DNA of 59,308 nt, from positions 1 through 59,308 of the IMG/VR virus record IMGVR_UViG_3300030099_001381; one strand, written 5' to 3'. The notes beneath the pieces were generated by a model. It was not told the origin of the DNA. It saw nothing but the letters and a program-made list of their open reading frames with translations, and searched no databases. This DNA is from a virus. Position 1 is the first letter of the stretch; every line of letters starts with the position of its first letter. Position numbers and translations under genes: made by a program. Positions 18,384 to 25,726 of this stretch are shown piece by piece.

Positions 18384-19129
18384 TATTTTTCTCCTTTTAA
18401 TTTTTGTTTAACAGATTTAGTTTTTTCAATTATATCATTGTAATATTCTGGCAGTTCTTCTTTTAGCTTTTTAAATTGTTTATTATTGATAGGGTCTTTA
18501 TAGAAATCATCAATCTCTTTTGCAGTAAGATTGTCTGAATCTAAATAAGAATCATATGCTTTCAAAAACATTTCTGATTTTGTTGTATCAACTTCTTCTT
18601 TAATATTCTCTAGGGAATTTTTATCTTTTGGTTCTAACGGCACAGTAGGTTGAGATAATGTTTTACCTTGTTGTTTCTCAGGTTCTTTCCCATAATCAGC
18701 TATATCTTCTTTTAACTGAGCATATAGACTCATACCTAAACCAAAACCAACTGATGCATTCTTTACAAAACATCTCATGATATTATTGTTTACAGTTTTT
18801 GCATCTAAGTTTGTTGTTGAGTTACCTTTAAAATCCATAACAGGTAGCCAAAAACTTCTAGTATGACCATGAATAGTAATTGTAGTTCCTACTTCACCTG
18901 TTCCATTTTGCAATAGTTTGTAAGGCATATCGTCATACATAATTCTATCCCAACTATAATCATCGCCATACATTTGCATAAGAATGGTATGAGTAACACC
19001 CCAAGAAAGATACTCAGCATCTCCCCACCCCATATCTTTTTTATCTGAATAAGATGAAACATCTACCTTATACAGTTCATTCCAAATCTCACTAAAAGAT
19101 TTTTCTTTTGTTTTCTTTTTTTCAGTCAT
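18383..19129 (-). CDS. Sak-type (DUF1071) single-strand annealing protein
   Basis: The first 150 residues of this 248-residue protein match the pattern I know for the DUF1071/Sak family: FSEIWNELYKVDVSSY, YLSWGVTHTILMQMYGD, a central strand TTITIHGHTRSFWLPVMDFK, then a helix (VNNNIMRCFVKNASVGFGLG) ending in SLYAQLKEDI. The C-terminal part is charged and variable. Such proteins anneal complementary ssDNA in phage recombination. Overlaps of four bases with the upstream nuclease and one base with the downstream SSB-like gene show a coupled operon. Confidence 0.75.
   Translation of the reverse strand: MTEKKKTKEKSFSEIWNELYKVDVSSYSDKKDMGWGDAEYLSWGVTHTILMQMYGDDYSWDRIMYDDMPYKLLQNGTGEVGTTITIHGHTRSFWLPVMDFKGNSTTNLDAKTVNNNIMRCFVKNASVGFGLGMSLYAQLKEDIADYGKEPEKQQGKTLSQPTVPLEPKDKNSLENIKEEVDTTKSEMFLKAYDSYLDSDNLTAKEIDDFYKDPINNKQFKKLKEELPEYYNDIIEKTKSVKQKLKGEK
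18605..18618. repeat. CTAG-centred near-palindrome inside the annealing-protein gene
   Basis: ATTCTCTAGGGAAT, one asymmetric position, a member of the 11-site family TTCYCTAGRGAA. Confidence 0.7.
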
Positions 19130-19890
19130 TTGTTTTCCTCCATGTTGTTTTTATACTGATCGCAAAATTCATTGACATTACACCAATCTTCACATCTATT
19201 AGCTTTGCCTTTTGCTGACATCCACCTCTCTTCATCAGAACATATCACATCTTGTGGGTTTTCTAAAGCATCAATATGTAATCGTATTCTTTCTTTTATA
19301 AATTCTTCTATATCTCCTTTCTTCCAAATCATAATTGGTTTTACAAAAATGGGAGACCTTGGATAAGTGTTAGAATTTTTTGCTCTAGACTTACTCCAAT
19401 CTTTTAATATTGCTTGTATCTCAGCACTTGGTAATTCATCTTTTTCAAATTCTAAAGCATATAAATAAGCATAAATATTTAACTGCTGTTCCCACTCAAT
19501 CTTGTCACCTAAAACTGCATAAGCAGATGTTGTTTTAAAATCTATAATTTTATTTTGATTTTTATCTATAAGATCAACACATCCTGATATAGTGTAATAT
19601 TTTCCATCAACAACTAAACTAGAATTAATTCTCATTTCAGTTATAAGATTTTCATCATCAGCATTTCCATCTTCAAGCATCTTGTGAACAGATGTGCCAA
19701 TAAAAGATGCAATAGAATTTGAGTAGTCTTGTACTAATTCATCTTTATGTTGAATTGATAATGCTCTAACTTTTGGTGGTTGTAATAATTCTGTTACTGA
19801 AAAATCAGCATCACCTTTGTCATAACCCCATGATTGGTGTATTCCTCTTATTATTGGAAGAGGTATCGCTTTGTCGTTTTTGAAATGCAT
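19126..19890 (-). CDS. PD-(D/E)XK (RecB/Cas4-like) exonuclease with probable Fe-S cluster
   Basis: This 254-residue protein has the RecB-family nuclease pattern: His69 in GTSVHKMLE, Asp106 (GCVDLID), Asp117-Phe-Lys119 (IIDFKT), and EQQLNIYAYL with Gln135/136 and Tyr140. Cysteines 217, 233, 237 and 243 (C-x15-C-x3-C-x5-C) could hold an iron-sulfur cluster as in Cas4/AddB-type enzymes. It is followed by the annealing and SSB-like genes, so it probably resects DNA ends to make 3' or 5' ssDNA for annealing. GGAG precedes the ATG by ten bases. Confidence 0.75.
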   Translation of the reverse strand: MHFKNDKAIPLPIIRGIHQSWGYDKGDADFSVTELLQPPKVRALSIQHKDELVQDYSNSIASFIGTSVHKMLEDGNADDENLITEMRINSSLVVDGKYYTISGCVDLIDKNQNKIIDFKTTSAYAVLGDKIEWEQQLNIYAYLYALEFEKDELPSAEIQAILKDWSKSRAKNSNTYPRSPIFVKPIMIWKKGDIEEFIKERIRLHIDALENPQDVICSDEERWMSAKGKANRCEDWCNVNEFCDQYKNNMEENK

Positions 19891-20217
19891 TTATTTGGTT
19901 CTCCAAATAACTATGCTTTCTTTGTTTTCTCCAAACATAACTGAAAATTTAGGAAGGTCTTCTTCTTGCATACCATTTCTTTTTAGTTTAGATAAGTGTC
20001 TTTGAATGAAGGCTCTAATTCTACCTATTTTGTTTTTAGCTTCTTCAGTAGTACATTGCATAATCAAACTGTCTCTTTTAATTTGACCATTATCATCTTC
20101 TCTTGGAGGTCTAAGATCATCAAGAGGTATGTTGTGCTTCATCATAGCACCTCTACCAAAAACTCTAGGTGGTACTTTATCCCTTTGGATAACCCACTTT
20201 TCATTATTGATTGTCAT
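19891..20217 (-). CDS. First gene of recombination operon, unknown function
   Basis: The 108-residue product has GGGAG seven bases from its ATG (GGGAGAAAACAATG) and ends immediately before the nuclease gene. Its second half is helical and basic (KIGRIRAFIQRHLSKLKRNG), suggesting DNA or protein binding. No domain was recognised. It shares the 20218-20290 divergent interval with the rightward primase unit. The context points to recombination or replication. Confidence 0.6.
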   Translation of the reverse strand: MTINNEKWVIQRDKVPPRVFGRGAMMKHNIPLDDLRPPREDDNGQIKRDSLIMQCTTEEAKNKIGRIRAFIQRHLSKLKRNGMQEEDLPKFSVMFGENKESIVIWRTK

Positions 20218-20332
20218 TGTTTTCTCCCTGTTGTATGTTTAATTTTATAAATCTCATAAATAGAGGTACATAATAAGTATATTTTCTGATATGTCAAATA
20301 GTTTCATTAAAACAATTATAAAAGGTAAATCT

Positions 20333-20617
20333 ATGGATAAGTCTGTAGATAAAAATAAATTTTTAACAGGAAATGTAGGAATTATTTTAGATATTTTTTC
20401 AAATGAGCTTCACAATATTCATGAATCATCTATACTAGATGTCCTTGAGGGGTATGCATATAAAGATAATAAACAAGTAAAAATAAAATTGGTTAGACAC
20501 CATATCGATACTGATTTTGAACGGACAGAAGTAAAAGTTTTTCCTTTGTTTAAAGAAATAGAGGATTGGTGGAGAGATATTGAGTATCTAGAACACAGCA
20601 ATAAAGATATAAACTAA
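20333..20617 (+). CDS. Unknown protein preceding primase-helicase
   Basis: The frame is open from ATG 20291 (108 residues), but ATG 20333 has AAAGG seven bases upstream and gives 94 residues starting MDKSVDKNKF; I prefer this start. The product is of mixed fold with an acidic C-terminus (EIEDWWRDIEYLEHSNKD). It lies 13 bases before the primase-helicase start, so the two are likely one transcript. Function unknown; the only clue is this neighbour. Confidence 0.55.
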   Translation: MDKSVDKNKFLTGNVGIILDIFSNELHNIHESSILDVLEGYAYKDNKQVKIKLVRHHIDTDFERTEVKVFPLFKEIEDWWRDIEYLEHSNKDIN

Positions 20618-20630
20618 CAAGAGAGGAATT

Positions 20631-22412
20631 ATGGGAGAAAGAGATTTAATTTATAACCATGTGCGTCATTTAGATTTAGGACAACACAGAATTTTTTGTC
20701 CTTCATGCCATCCAAAAAGAAAAAAACATAATAGAATGCAGAAAGAATTAGCTGTCAGTGTAGATGCTGATGGAGTAAAATATTATTGTCATCATTGTGG
20801 TATTAACGGAGGTATGAATAAAAATTACACAGCGTCATCTGTAGTAAAAAAACAGAAACCAACGATAAGAAACGATAAGGCTAGAGAAATTATGAGAGAG
20901 ATAAAGATAGATAATTATAAACACAACAACGAGACAATTGATTTTTTAAAAAGCAGAAAGATAGATGAAGATATTATAAACAAGTATTCTCTAGGGAATG
21001 TTTACAGTTTTCAAGGAAGGCGTAGAAATGGAGTTGGGTTTCCTTACTACGATAAAGATAACAATATTAAATCAATCAAGTGGAGGTCTGCTGACAAAGA
21101 TAAGTTGTTTAGCATGGAGGGAAACTGTAATGAGTTTTTTAATATCAATAATGCTTACGACAAAAAGACTTTAATTATATGCGAGGGTGAAGTTGATGCT
21201 TTAACTTGGCTTACTGTTCTTAAAAATAATGATTCAGTTGGAGTTGTTAGTGTACCTAATGGAGCACCACAATCTGTATCTGATGGAACTACGAAACCTG
21301 ATGAAGATGTTAAGTATAAATATGTTTGGTCTGCAAGAGAACAATTAAACAATGTTGAGGAAATAATATTTTCAGGTGATGACGATGATCAAGGAAAGGC
21401 TCTGTGCGAAGAACTCGCTAAAAGAATTGGAAGAGGGAAGTGTTGGACTGTTGATTTACATCCATACAAAGATGCAAACGAATGTTTGCAAAAGGAAGGT
21501 GTAGAATTTTTAAAAGACAGACTTAGTAAAATTAAACCTTATCCTGTTTCAGGATTGTACAGGGCTAATGATGTTAAGTTAAAAGTTGAAGAACTATTTA
21601 GAGATGGCAAACCCACAGGATATCAATTGCATTCAGCAGTATCATTACAGATTGCTCCAAAAATGCTTACCACAATCACAGGTTTACCAGGTTCAGGTAA
21701 AAGTAATTTTGTTGATGACTGTTGTGTTTACTTAGCTAAAACATATGGACTCAAGGTCTGTTACTGTTCTTTTGAAAAACCAATGGCAGAACATTTAACA
21801 CAATTAATTACCCATGTTTCTAAAAAAGTTTTTTTTGATACTCCTGATGCACAAAAAATAACACAGGATGAATTAGATGCATCGATGGATTTTATTAACG
21901 ATCATTTTGTTTTTCAAGATTTTTCAGGTGGTAGGTCTACAAAAATTGAAGAGGTGCTTGATGTGGCATCAGCTTCTGTAATGTGGGGTGCTAAAATTTT
22001 AGTTATTGATCCATACAATTGGATTGAACCTGAACAGAATGCGAATATGTCAGAAGGGATTTCTAATATGTTATCTAAGGTACAAAATTGGGCAGTGGCA
22101 AATGATTGTCATGTATTTTTTGTTGCCCATCCATCAAAACTTCAAGACACAAATATTCCTGAAGGTATGCAAATTGGTGGGTCAATGAGTTGGTTTGCTA
22201 AAAGTGATAATGGAATTACTATTCACAGAAATAGAAATGCTTATGACCCTGAAGAAAGAGAACCTATTTGTAAAATTTGGAAAGTAAGATGGTCTTGGTT
22301 AGGTAAGTGCGAAACGATAGATTTAAAACATAACCCCATAACAGGGTGCTTTTCAGCTCGACATAAGCCTCCTGTTAGTTGGGATTTTGCAGATGATATC
22401 CTCAAAACATAA
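20631..22412 (+). CDS. Primase-helicase (T7 gp4 / Twinkle-like)
   Basis: This 593-residue protein begins with a zinc-binding primase domain (C23-x2-C26 and CHHC near residue 55), followed by a TOPRIM domain (LIICEGEVDALT near residue 180 and SGDDDDQGK near 250) and a DnaB-type RecA-like helicase domain: Walker A G351-S358 (GLPGSGKS), Walker B around Asp460 (ILVIDPYN), and a C-terminal motif (GGSMSWFAKSDNG). It would unwind DNA and make primers at the fork. It is the only replisome enzyme I can recognise here; no DNA polymerase gene was found. GAGAGGA precedes the start. Confidence 0.9.
   Translation: MGERDLIYNHVRHLDLGQHRIFCPSCHPKRKKHNRMQKELAVSVDADGVKYYCHHCGINGGMNKNYTASSVVKKQKPTIRNDKAREIMREIKIDNYKHNNETIDFLKSRKIDEDIINKYSLGNVYSFQGRRRNGVGFPYYDKDNNIKSIKWRSADKDKLFSMEGNCNEFFNINNAYDKKTLIICEGEVDALTWLTVLKNNDSVGVVSVPNGAPQSVSDGTTKPDEDVKYKYVWSAREQLNNVEEIIFSGDDDDQGKALCEELAKRIGRGKCWTVDLHPYKDANECLQKEGVEFLKDRLSKIKPYPVSGLYRANDVKLKVEELFRDGKPTGYQLHSAVSLQIAPKMLTTITGLPGSGKSNFVDDCCVYLAKTYGLKVCYCSFEKPMAEHLTQLITHVSKKVFFDTPDAQKITQDELDASMDFINDHFVFQDFSGGRSTKIEEVLDVASASVMWGAKILVIDPYNWIEPEQNANMSEGISNMLSKVQNWAVANDCHVFFVAHPSKLQDTNIPEGMQIGGSMSWFAKSDNGITIHRNRNAYDPEEREPICKIWKVRWSWLGKCETIDLKHNPITGCFSARHKPPVSWDFADDILKT
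20985..20999. repeat. CTAG-centred near-palindrome inside the primase-helicase gene
   Basis: TATTCTCTAGGGAAT, a member of the 11-site family with one asymmetric position. Confidence 0.7.
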
Positions 22413-22413
22413 G

Positions 22414-22429
22414 TATTCCCTAGAGAATA
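22414..22429. repeat. CTAG-centred near-palindrome after primase-helicase
   Basis: TATTCCCTAGAGAATA follows the stop by one base. The surrounding 35 bases, from AAAACATAAG to TTTAATATT, are identical to those at 24394-24428. Confidence 0.8.
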
Positions 22430-22445
22430 TTTAATATTTATTAAC

Positions 22446-22470
22446 CCAGCTCGAAGCTGGATTAGTTTTT
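22446..22470 (+). terminator. Rightward terminator after primase-helicase
   Basis: Stem CCAGCT-CGA-AGCTGG followed by ATTAGTTTTT. Short but GC-rich; it would end the rightward primase transcript. Confidence 0.5.
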
Positions 22471-22486
22471 GGTTTGGAAAAAGACC

Positions 22487-22519
22487 AAAAAAAAACACCC
22501 CACTCCGAAAAGTGGGGTG
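22487..22519 (-). terminator. Strong leftward intrinsic terminator
   Basis: Perfect 9-bp stem CACCCCACT / AGTGGGGTG (22496-22504, 22511-22519) followed on the minus strand by nine T. It ends leftward transcription after the 22544-22714 gene and protects the convergent primase gene. Confidence 0.9.
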
Positions 22520-22543
22520 AACTAACAAAACGATATATTATAA

Positions 22544-22714
22544 TTAGTCGAAGATAATATTATAGTCAATACTTTTTAGTAAATCTTTCCATATTTTTAT
22601 AATAATTTTTGCGTCTTCTTTTGGTAAAGTAGAGCAATGATCTAGTAACTTATTATTTAAAGTGTAAGTAGCTATTCTTAATTCTTGATCTCTTGGTATC
22701 TTAGCGAACTTCAT
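22544..22714 (-). CDS. 56-residue protein, unknown function
   Basis: Leftward frame MKFAKIPRDQELRIATYTLN and so on, starting at 22714 with GGAAG six bases upstream inside the previous gene, which it overlaps by 14 bases. The C-terminal half is helical (KIIIKIWKDLLKSI). The strong terminator follows 25 bases after its stop, supporting it as the last gene of the unit. No domain was recognised. Confidence 0.55.
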   Translation of the reverse strand: MKFAKIPRDQELRIATYTLNNKLLDHCSTLPKEDAKIIIKIWKDLLKSIDYNIIFD

Positions 22715-22889
22715 CGAAAACTTCCCAATCTAAAATGCGTTCAAAGGTTTCCATTTCAATTTCATTAACTAACTCATCATCAGTTTGAATATCGCCATCC
22801 CACTGCTTTTTGTTAACTATTAGAATTCTTTCCATTCTTGCGTTCATAAGATTTCTTTCTAATTGTTCGTATACTTTTTTTACAGACAT
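22701..22889 (-). CDS. 62-residue helical acidic protein, unknown function
   Basis: I place the start at ATG 22889 (MSVKKVYEQLERNLMNARME) because GGGAG lies eight bases upstream; an upstream TTG is in frame but overlaps the leader motif. The C-terminus is strongly acidic. The leader motif ATCGTCTAGGTA is about 30 bases upstream. Function unknown. Confidence 0.6.
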   Translation of the reverse strand: MSVKKVYEQLERNLMNARMERILIVNKKQWDGDIQTDDELVNEIEMETFERILDWEVFDEVR

Positions 22890-22911
22890 AATTTTTCTCC
22901 CTTGTTGGTTA

Positions 22912-22931
22912 GGCAAAATTACCTAGACGAT
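22912..22931 (-). promoter_or_regulatory. Leader motif ATCGTCTAGGTA, site 1
   Basis: The minus strand reads ATCGTCTAGGTAATTTTGCC upstream of the 22889 gene, overlapping the stop codon of the upstream gene. One of six copies before leftward genes. Confidence 0.75.
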
Positions 22932-23260
22932 TAATCTAAATCAAAATCCATTTCAAAATCTATTTCATTATCAGGAACTGAAGAACTAAATGGAAATCCT
23001 GACAGCACTGCTATTTGCAAAACTTTATCTCTCATTTCTTGTAATTCTTTTTCTTCTCCATAAAGAAAAACTATACAACAAACCATCATCCAAAAAGAAT
23101 CTTTCTCTACGCAATCATTGTTGTATGTAAGAACTATTTCTTTCTCTGTAAAATTTAATGAAAGAGTATCACCTAATTGATGAATAATTTTAACTTTGTT
23201 GTCATCATCTTCCTGAAGTTTATTTCCACTAGGAAATTCTAAAATTTTTACCATAATCAT
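22931..23260 (-). CDS. Unknown protein with acidic C-terminus
   Basis: About 109 residues from ATG 23260 (AGAG eight bases upstream; ATG 23254 is also possible). It has a beta-like first half and a hydrophobic segment (DSFWMMVCCIVFLYG) that may be buried rather than transmembrane, then an acidic end (DNEIDFEMDFDLD) resembling DNA-mimic tails. Function unknown. Confidence 0.55.
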   Translation of the reverse strand: MIMVKILEFPSGNKLQEDDDNKVKIIHQLGDTLSLNFTEKEIVLTYNNDCVEKDSFWMMVCCIVFLYGEEKELQEMRDKVLQIAVLSGFPFSSSVPDNEIDFEMDFDLD

Positions 23261-23324
23261 CAATATAGCTCTTTAAAATAGCAAACACAACAAAATCGAC
23301 CTCTCAAAATGCTCTCTAAACAAA

Positions 23325-23371
23325 AGTAGCATCTTATCCCATATAGTTTTATATGAAAAAAAAATGCTACT
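23325..23371 (-). other. Large hairpin in leader, possible attenuator
   Basis: AGTAGCAT pairs with ATGCTACT, and inside it CATATA pairs with TATATG, giving a nested stem between two leftward genes. On the minus strand the stem is followed by TTTTG. It may terminate or attenuate transcription before the 23260 gene. I see no gene in 23264-23420. Confidence 0.5.
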
Positions 23372-23422
23372 GTATGAGCCTTAAAATCGGTCTTTATTTA
23401 ATAAACAGCAGAAAATAGCCAT

Positions 23423-23575
23423 TTATTCATCGTACATTTTAATGACATTTTCATCTTCAAGATGCTTGTTATTAATTAGATAATGAATTTTATTTAATCT
23501 AATTCTTTCCCTGACTTCTTTTAGTTTACCAATATACCATATAGATTTACTCTCTTTATCTTCATAGATTTTCAT
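23423..23575 (-). CDS. 50-residue charged protein, unknown function
   Basis: Leftward frame MKIYEDKESKSIWYIGKLKE and so on, start 23575 overlapping the previous stop (ATGA), with GGGAG eight bases upstream. Hydrophilic, with a helical second half. Part of a coupled set of tiny leftward genes. No domain was recognised. Confidence 0.55.
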   Translation of the reverse strand: MKIYEDKESKSIWYIGKLKEVRERIRLNKIHYLINNKHLEDENVIKMYDE

Positions 23576-23832
23576 ATTGTTATCTCCCTAGATTTATTTT
23601 TTAAAAACTCTTCATGAGTTTTTATTGATCTTTCTGCATACCAATCTCTTTCATATTTGGTTCTGTAATAATAAATATGATCTTGAGAAAGGTCTCCATT
23701 AAATCTTCCTGAATTTAATAGAGTAAGAAGATCATCTAAATCTATGATCCTCTTCTCCATTTTGTATTCATCCCAAACATAAATCTTTATAGATTGTGTC
23801 TTGGGAACTTTTAAAAATGGCATATCTACCAT
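23572..23832 (-). CDS. 86-residue protein, unknown function
   Basis: Starts at 23832 with GGAGG five bases upstream. Contains beta segments (QSIKIYVWDEYKMEKRIIDL) and a C-terminal Tyr/Trp-rich helical part (YYRTKYERDWYAERSIKTHE). Followed by a gene that overlaps it by four bases. Function unknown. Confidence 0.6.
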   Translation of the reverse strand: MVDMPFLKVPKTQSIKIYVWDEYKMEKRIIDLDDLLTLLNSGRFNGDLSQDHIYYYRTKYERDWYAERSIKTHEEFLKNKSREITI

Positions 23833-23843
23833 TTACTCCTCCC

Positions 23844-24221
23844 TTAATTTACTGCTTTATTTTTCCTTGCATCAAACTCATTAGATAATTTTCTTCTTTG
23901 AGATGGGGTCATCTTCACCACATCATCTAATGTTATATTACCAACCAAATCTTTTTCATGTTGCATGGCATTAAAATACAACTCTCTTTCTTTTGGTGAT
24001 AACTTTTTTACAAAAATTAAATTAGCAATAAAATCATAAACACACTCTGATATTGCTTGTTCAGGTGCGTCACACTTTTTTAATTTAGTAACCATATCAG
24101 CAATATAATTTACATCTTCTTGATCTAAATTTATTTCACCAACATCAAGTACAACTCTTACACCACCTTGTTCTAATATTTCAAAGTCACTCATGCGTCT
24201 TTTATCTTTATTCTTTGACAT
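23844..24221 (-). CDS. 125-residue helical protein, unknown function
   Basis: I place the start at ATG 24221 (MSKNKDKRRMSDFE), five bases after GGAGG. The frame is open to 24233, but that ATG contains the ribosome site. The protein is mostly helical with repeated Leu/Lys/Glu segments and two Cys. The leader motif ATCGTCTAGGTA lies about 130 bases upstream, separated by a GGGAAATCCCTAT repeat. Function unknown. Confidence 0.6.
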   Translation of the reverse strand: MSKNKDKRRMSDFEILEQGGVRVVLDVGEINLDQEDVNYIADMVTKLKKCDAPEQAISECVYDFIANLIFVKKLSPKERELYFNAMQHEKDLVGNITLDDVVKMTPSQRRKLSNEFDARKNKAVN

Positions 24222-24245
24222 ACTGTCCTCCATAATAAATTATTT

Positions 24246-24285
24246 AGGGGAAATCCCTATGGGAAATCCCTATGGGAATTCCCTG
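24246..24285. repeat. GGGAAATCCCTAT short tandem repeat in leader
   Basis: GGGAAATCCCTAT is present twice with a further partial GGGAATTCCC, each able to form a small GGGA/TCCC hairpin. It lies between the leader motif and the 24221 gene. Confidence 0.6.
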
Positions 24286-24350
24286 AACTCTCTTGCCTAA
24301 CTACTATCATAATACTACTATCAGAGTAATTCCTTTGCAAAATAATTCTA

Positions 24351-24362
24351 CCTAGACGATCA
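24351..24362 (-). promoter_or_regulatory. Leader motif ATCGTCTAGGTA, site 2
   Basis: The minus strand reads GATCGTCTAGGT upstream of the 24221 gene, with a longer leader than the other copies. Confidence 0.65.
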
Positions 24363-24402
24363 ATTTTATCAGCTCGAAAAGCAGGGGGATGTAAAACATA
24401 AG

Positions 24403-24418
24403 TATTCCCTAGAGAATA
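24403..24418. repeat. CTAG-centred near-palindrome nested in a G/C-run hairpin
   Basis: TATTCCCTAGAGAATA is flanked by AGGGGGATGTAA on the left (24382-24393) and TTACACCCCCCC on the right (24426-24437), which can pair around it. Its 35-base core is identical to the site at 22414. Confidence 0.8.
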
Positions 24419-24453
24419 TTTAATATTACACCCCCCCTTGGGGATTCAGAATT

Positions 24454-24606
24454 TTAAGTCCAACACTTATAATGGATACCATCATCTGCATGACGACCAC
24501 AAAATTCACAGTAGCCATCTTCATCGTAATGGTTCATTGATTTTTCATACTCATGCTGTTCAGCAAGATAATCTTGCCTAGTCATTTCGTATTCTTTATC
24601 AATCAT
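24454..24606 (-). CDS. 50-residue zinc-ribbon-like protein
   Basis: Leftward frame MIDKEYEMTRQDYLAEQHEY and so on; start 24606 with AGGAGG six bases upstream. The C-terminal half has a metal-binding pattern CEFCGRHADDGIHYKC (C-x2-C, His, Cys), suggesting one zinc. Located in the tiny-gene cluster. Could bind a host protein or nucleic acid; no specific family was recognised. Confidence 0.6.
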   Translation of the reverse strand: MIDKEYEMTRQDYLAEQHEYEKSMNHYDEDGYCEFCGRHADDGIHYKCWT

Positions 24607-24615
24607 TTTTTCCTC

Positions 24616-24846
24616 CTAATTAAATCTCTTAACAACAATAAATCTATCGCCATCAGATACTTCATAAATTGGAACATCTTCTTCTGCATTAATTATTGCC
24701 TGAAACATTTCATCTACAGTTATGGTAAAACCATCTTTATTCGCTGATAAAAAGTCTTCAACTGAGCATTCAAACTCTTGTTGATCTGTATCAGGTGATA
24801 TCCCAATCATTCTGAAATCAAATTTACTTTCTTCTAGACTGACCAT
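24616..24846 (-). CDS. 76-residue acidic protein, unknown function
   Basis: Start at ATG 24846 (MVSLEESKFDF) with GGAGG nine bases upstream; ATG 24852 would have only three bases of spacing. Mixed alpha/beta, acidic, with a Cys in FECSVEDF. It overlaps the end of the preceding 58-residue gene. Function unknown. Confidence 0.55.
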   Translation of the reverse strand: MVSLEESKFDFRMIGISPDTDQQEFECSVEDFLSANKDGFTITVDEMFQAIINAEEDVPIYEVSDGDRFIVVKRFN

Positions 24847-25000
24847 TTGCATATACCTCCTCTAAATGTCTTATCAACATATCAAGACTTGACTTAACAG
24901 CATTAACTTCATCAAGACTACTGTCTAAGTTATGTTTTCTGTCTAATACAATATCGTATGCGATATTTTTTAAATTTTCAATTGGAACTTTTATTATCAT
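24824..25000 (-). CDS. 58-residue helical protein, unknown function
   Basis: Leftward frame MIIKVPIENLKNIAYDIVLD and so on, start 25000 with AAGGAGG six bases upstream. Two amphipathic helices are likely (residues 8-22 and 31-50). It starts inside the 3' end of the previous gene and its 3' end covers the start of the next one. Function unknown. Confidence 0.6.
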   Translation of the reverse strand: MIIKVPIENLKNIAYDIVLDRKHNLDSSLDEVNAVKSSLDMLIRHLEEVYANGQSRRK

Positions 25001-25139
25001 TTGTTTCCTCCTTTTCTAAATTGTCTAGTAATTCGTGTACAGCATCACTTAATCTTTGAGGGATAACTGTAACATTTTCTTTTTCATTATTATCCCATGT
25101 AACAGTAATGTTCCAATCTACTATTTCTTTTTTAGTCAT
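24978..25139 (-). CDS. 53-residue protein, likely paralogue of the next upstream gene
   Basis: Leftward frame MTKKEIVDWNITVTWDNNEK and so on, start 25139 overlapping the previous stop (ATGA) with GGAGG upstream. The segment WNITVTWDNNEKENVTVIPQ followed by an acidic helix resembles the C-terminal half of the 95-residue upstream gene (LNVTWGDGHESKYEHFELP), so a tandem duplication is likely. Function unknown. Confidence 0.6.
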   Translation of the reverse strand: MTKKEIVDWNITVTWDNNEKENVTVIPQRLSDAVHELLDNLEKEETNDNKSSN

Positions 25140-25423
25140 ATGCTTTCCTCCCTTGGGTTTAATTCTTTATTCACTTCAGATAAAAATTTATCTACACCAT
25201 TGGCTACATCTGTGGGCAATTCAAAATGTTCATACTTACTTTCATGACCATCTCCCCATGTAACATTAAGAGTGTAAATTGCACTATAATCTTTTTCCCA
25301 AACATATTCATCATTTCCAAAATGATAAACTATTTTTGTAGGAACACCTCTTGACTCTAATTCTTCTGTCAATGCATCTCTACTTATTTCATCTTCAGGA
25401 TAGTGTGTATATGTATTACTCAT
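25136..25423 (-). CDS. 95-residue protein, unknown function
   Basis: Start 25423 with AAGGAGG seven bases upstream. N-terminal acidic helix, then beta strands (IVYHFGNDEYVWEKDYSAIY, TLNVTWGDGHE) and a C-terminal helix. It overlaps both neighbours by four bases and shares its second half with the downstream 53-residue gene. Function unknown. Confidence 0.6.
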   Translation of the reverse strand: MSNTYTHYPEDEISRDALTEELESRGVPTKIVYHFGNDEYVWEKDYSAIYTLNVTWGDGHESKYEHFELPTDVANGVDKFLSEVNKELNPREESI

Positions 25424-25635
25424 TTGCTTTCCTCCTTAGAAAATAAATATTTAGCATATTTTATACTAATGTTTTTAATATCACCACTAACTAAGTCTTG
25501 AACAACAAAAGGTTTTTTCCAACCTCCTGATCTGAAATCAACAAGGACATATCTTCTTGCTCCTGTCATTGCGATTTTCTTTTCATCAAGACCAAGTCCT
25601 GTAGTCATAAACTTTAATGAACTAATTTTACTCAT
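25420..25635 (-). CDS. 71-residue basic protein, unknown function
   Basis: Start placed at ATG 25635 (MSKISSLKFMTTGLGL), where GGAG is six bases upstream; ATG 25647 is in frame but lies before the ribosome site. Small beta-type protein with Lys/Arg-rich ends (ARRYVLVDFRSGGWKKPFVV). First gene after the VWA-gene hairpin and leader motif site 3. Function unknown. Confidence 0.6.
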   Translation of the reverse strand: MSKISSLKFMTTGLGLDEKKIAMTGARRYVLVDFRSGGWKKPFVVQDLVSGDIKNISIKYAKYLFSKEESK

Positions 25636-25658
25636 GTGTTTCTCCATCGATTTGTTAA

Positions 25659-25678
25659 GGCAAAATTACCTAGACGAT
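25659..25678 (-). promoter_or_regulatory. Leader motif ATCGTCTAGGTA, site 3
   Basis: The minus strand reads ATCGTCTAGGTAATTTTGCC, identical over 20 bases to site 1. It lies between the hairpin that follows the VWA gene and the 25635 gene. Confidence 0.8.
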
Positions 25679-25691
25679 TTTGTTATTAGGA

Positions 25692-25714
25692 AGAGGGGAT
25701 CAGCGATCCCCTCT
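25692..25714 (-). terminator. Hairpin after the VWA gene
   Basis: Perfect 10-bp stem AGAGGGGATC-AGC-GATCCCCTCT lying 13 bases after the VWA gene stop. No T-run follows, so it may be a processing or stabilising hairpin rather than a terminator. Confidence 0.55.
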
Positions 25715-25726
25715 CTCCTATATTTT

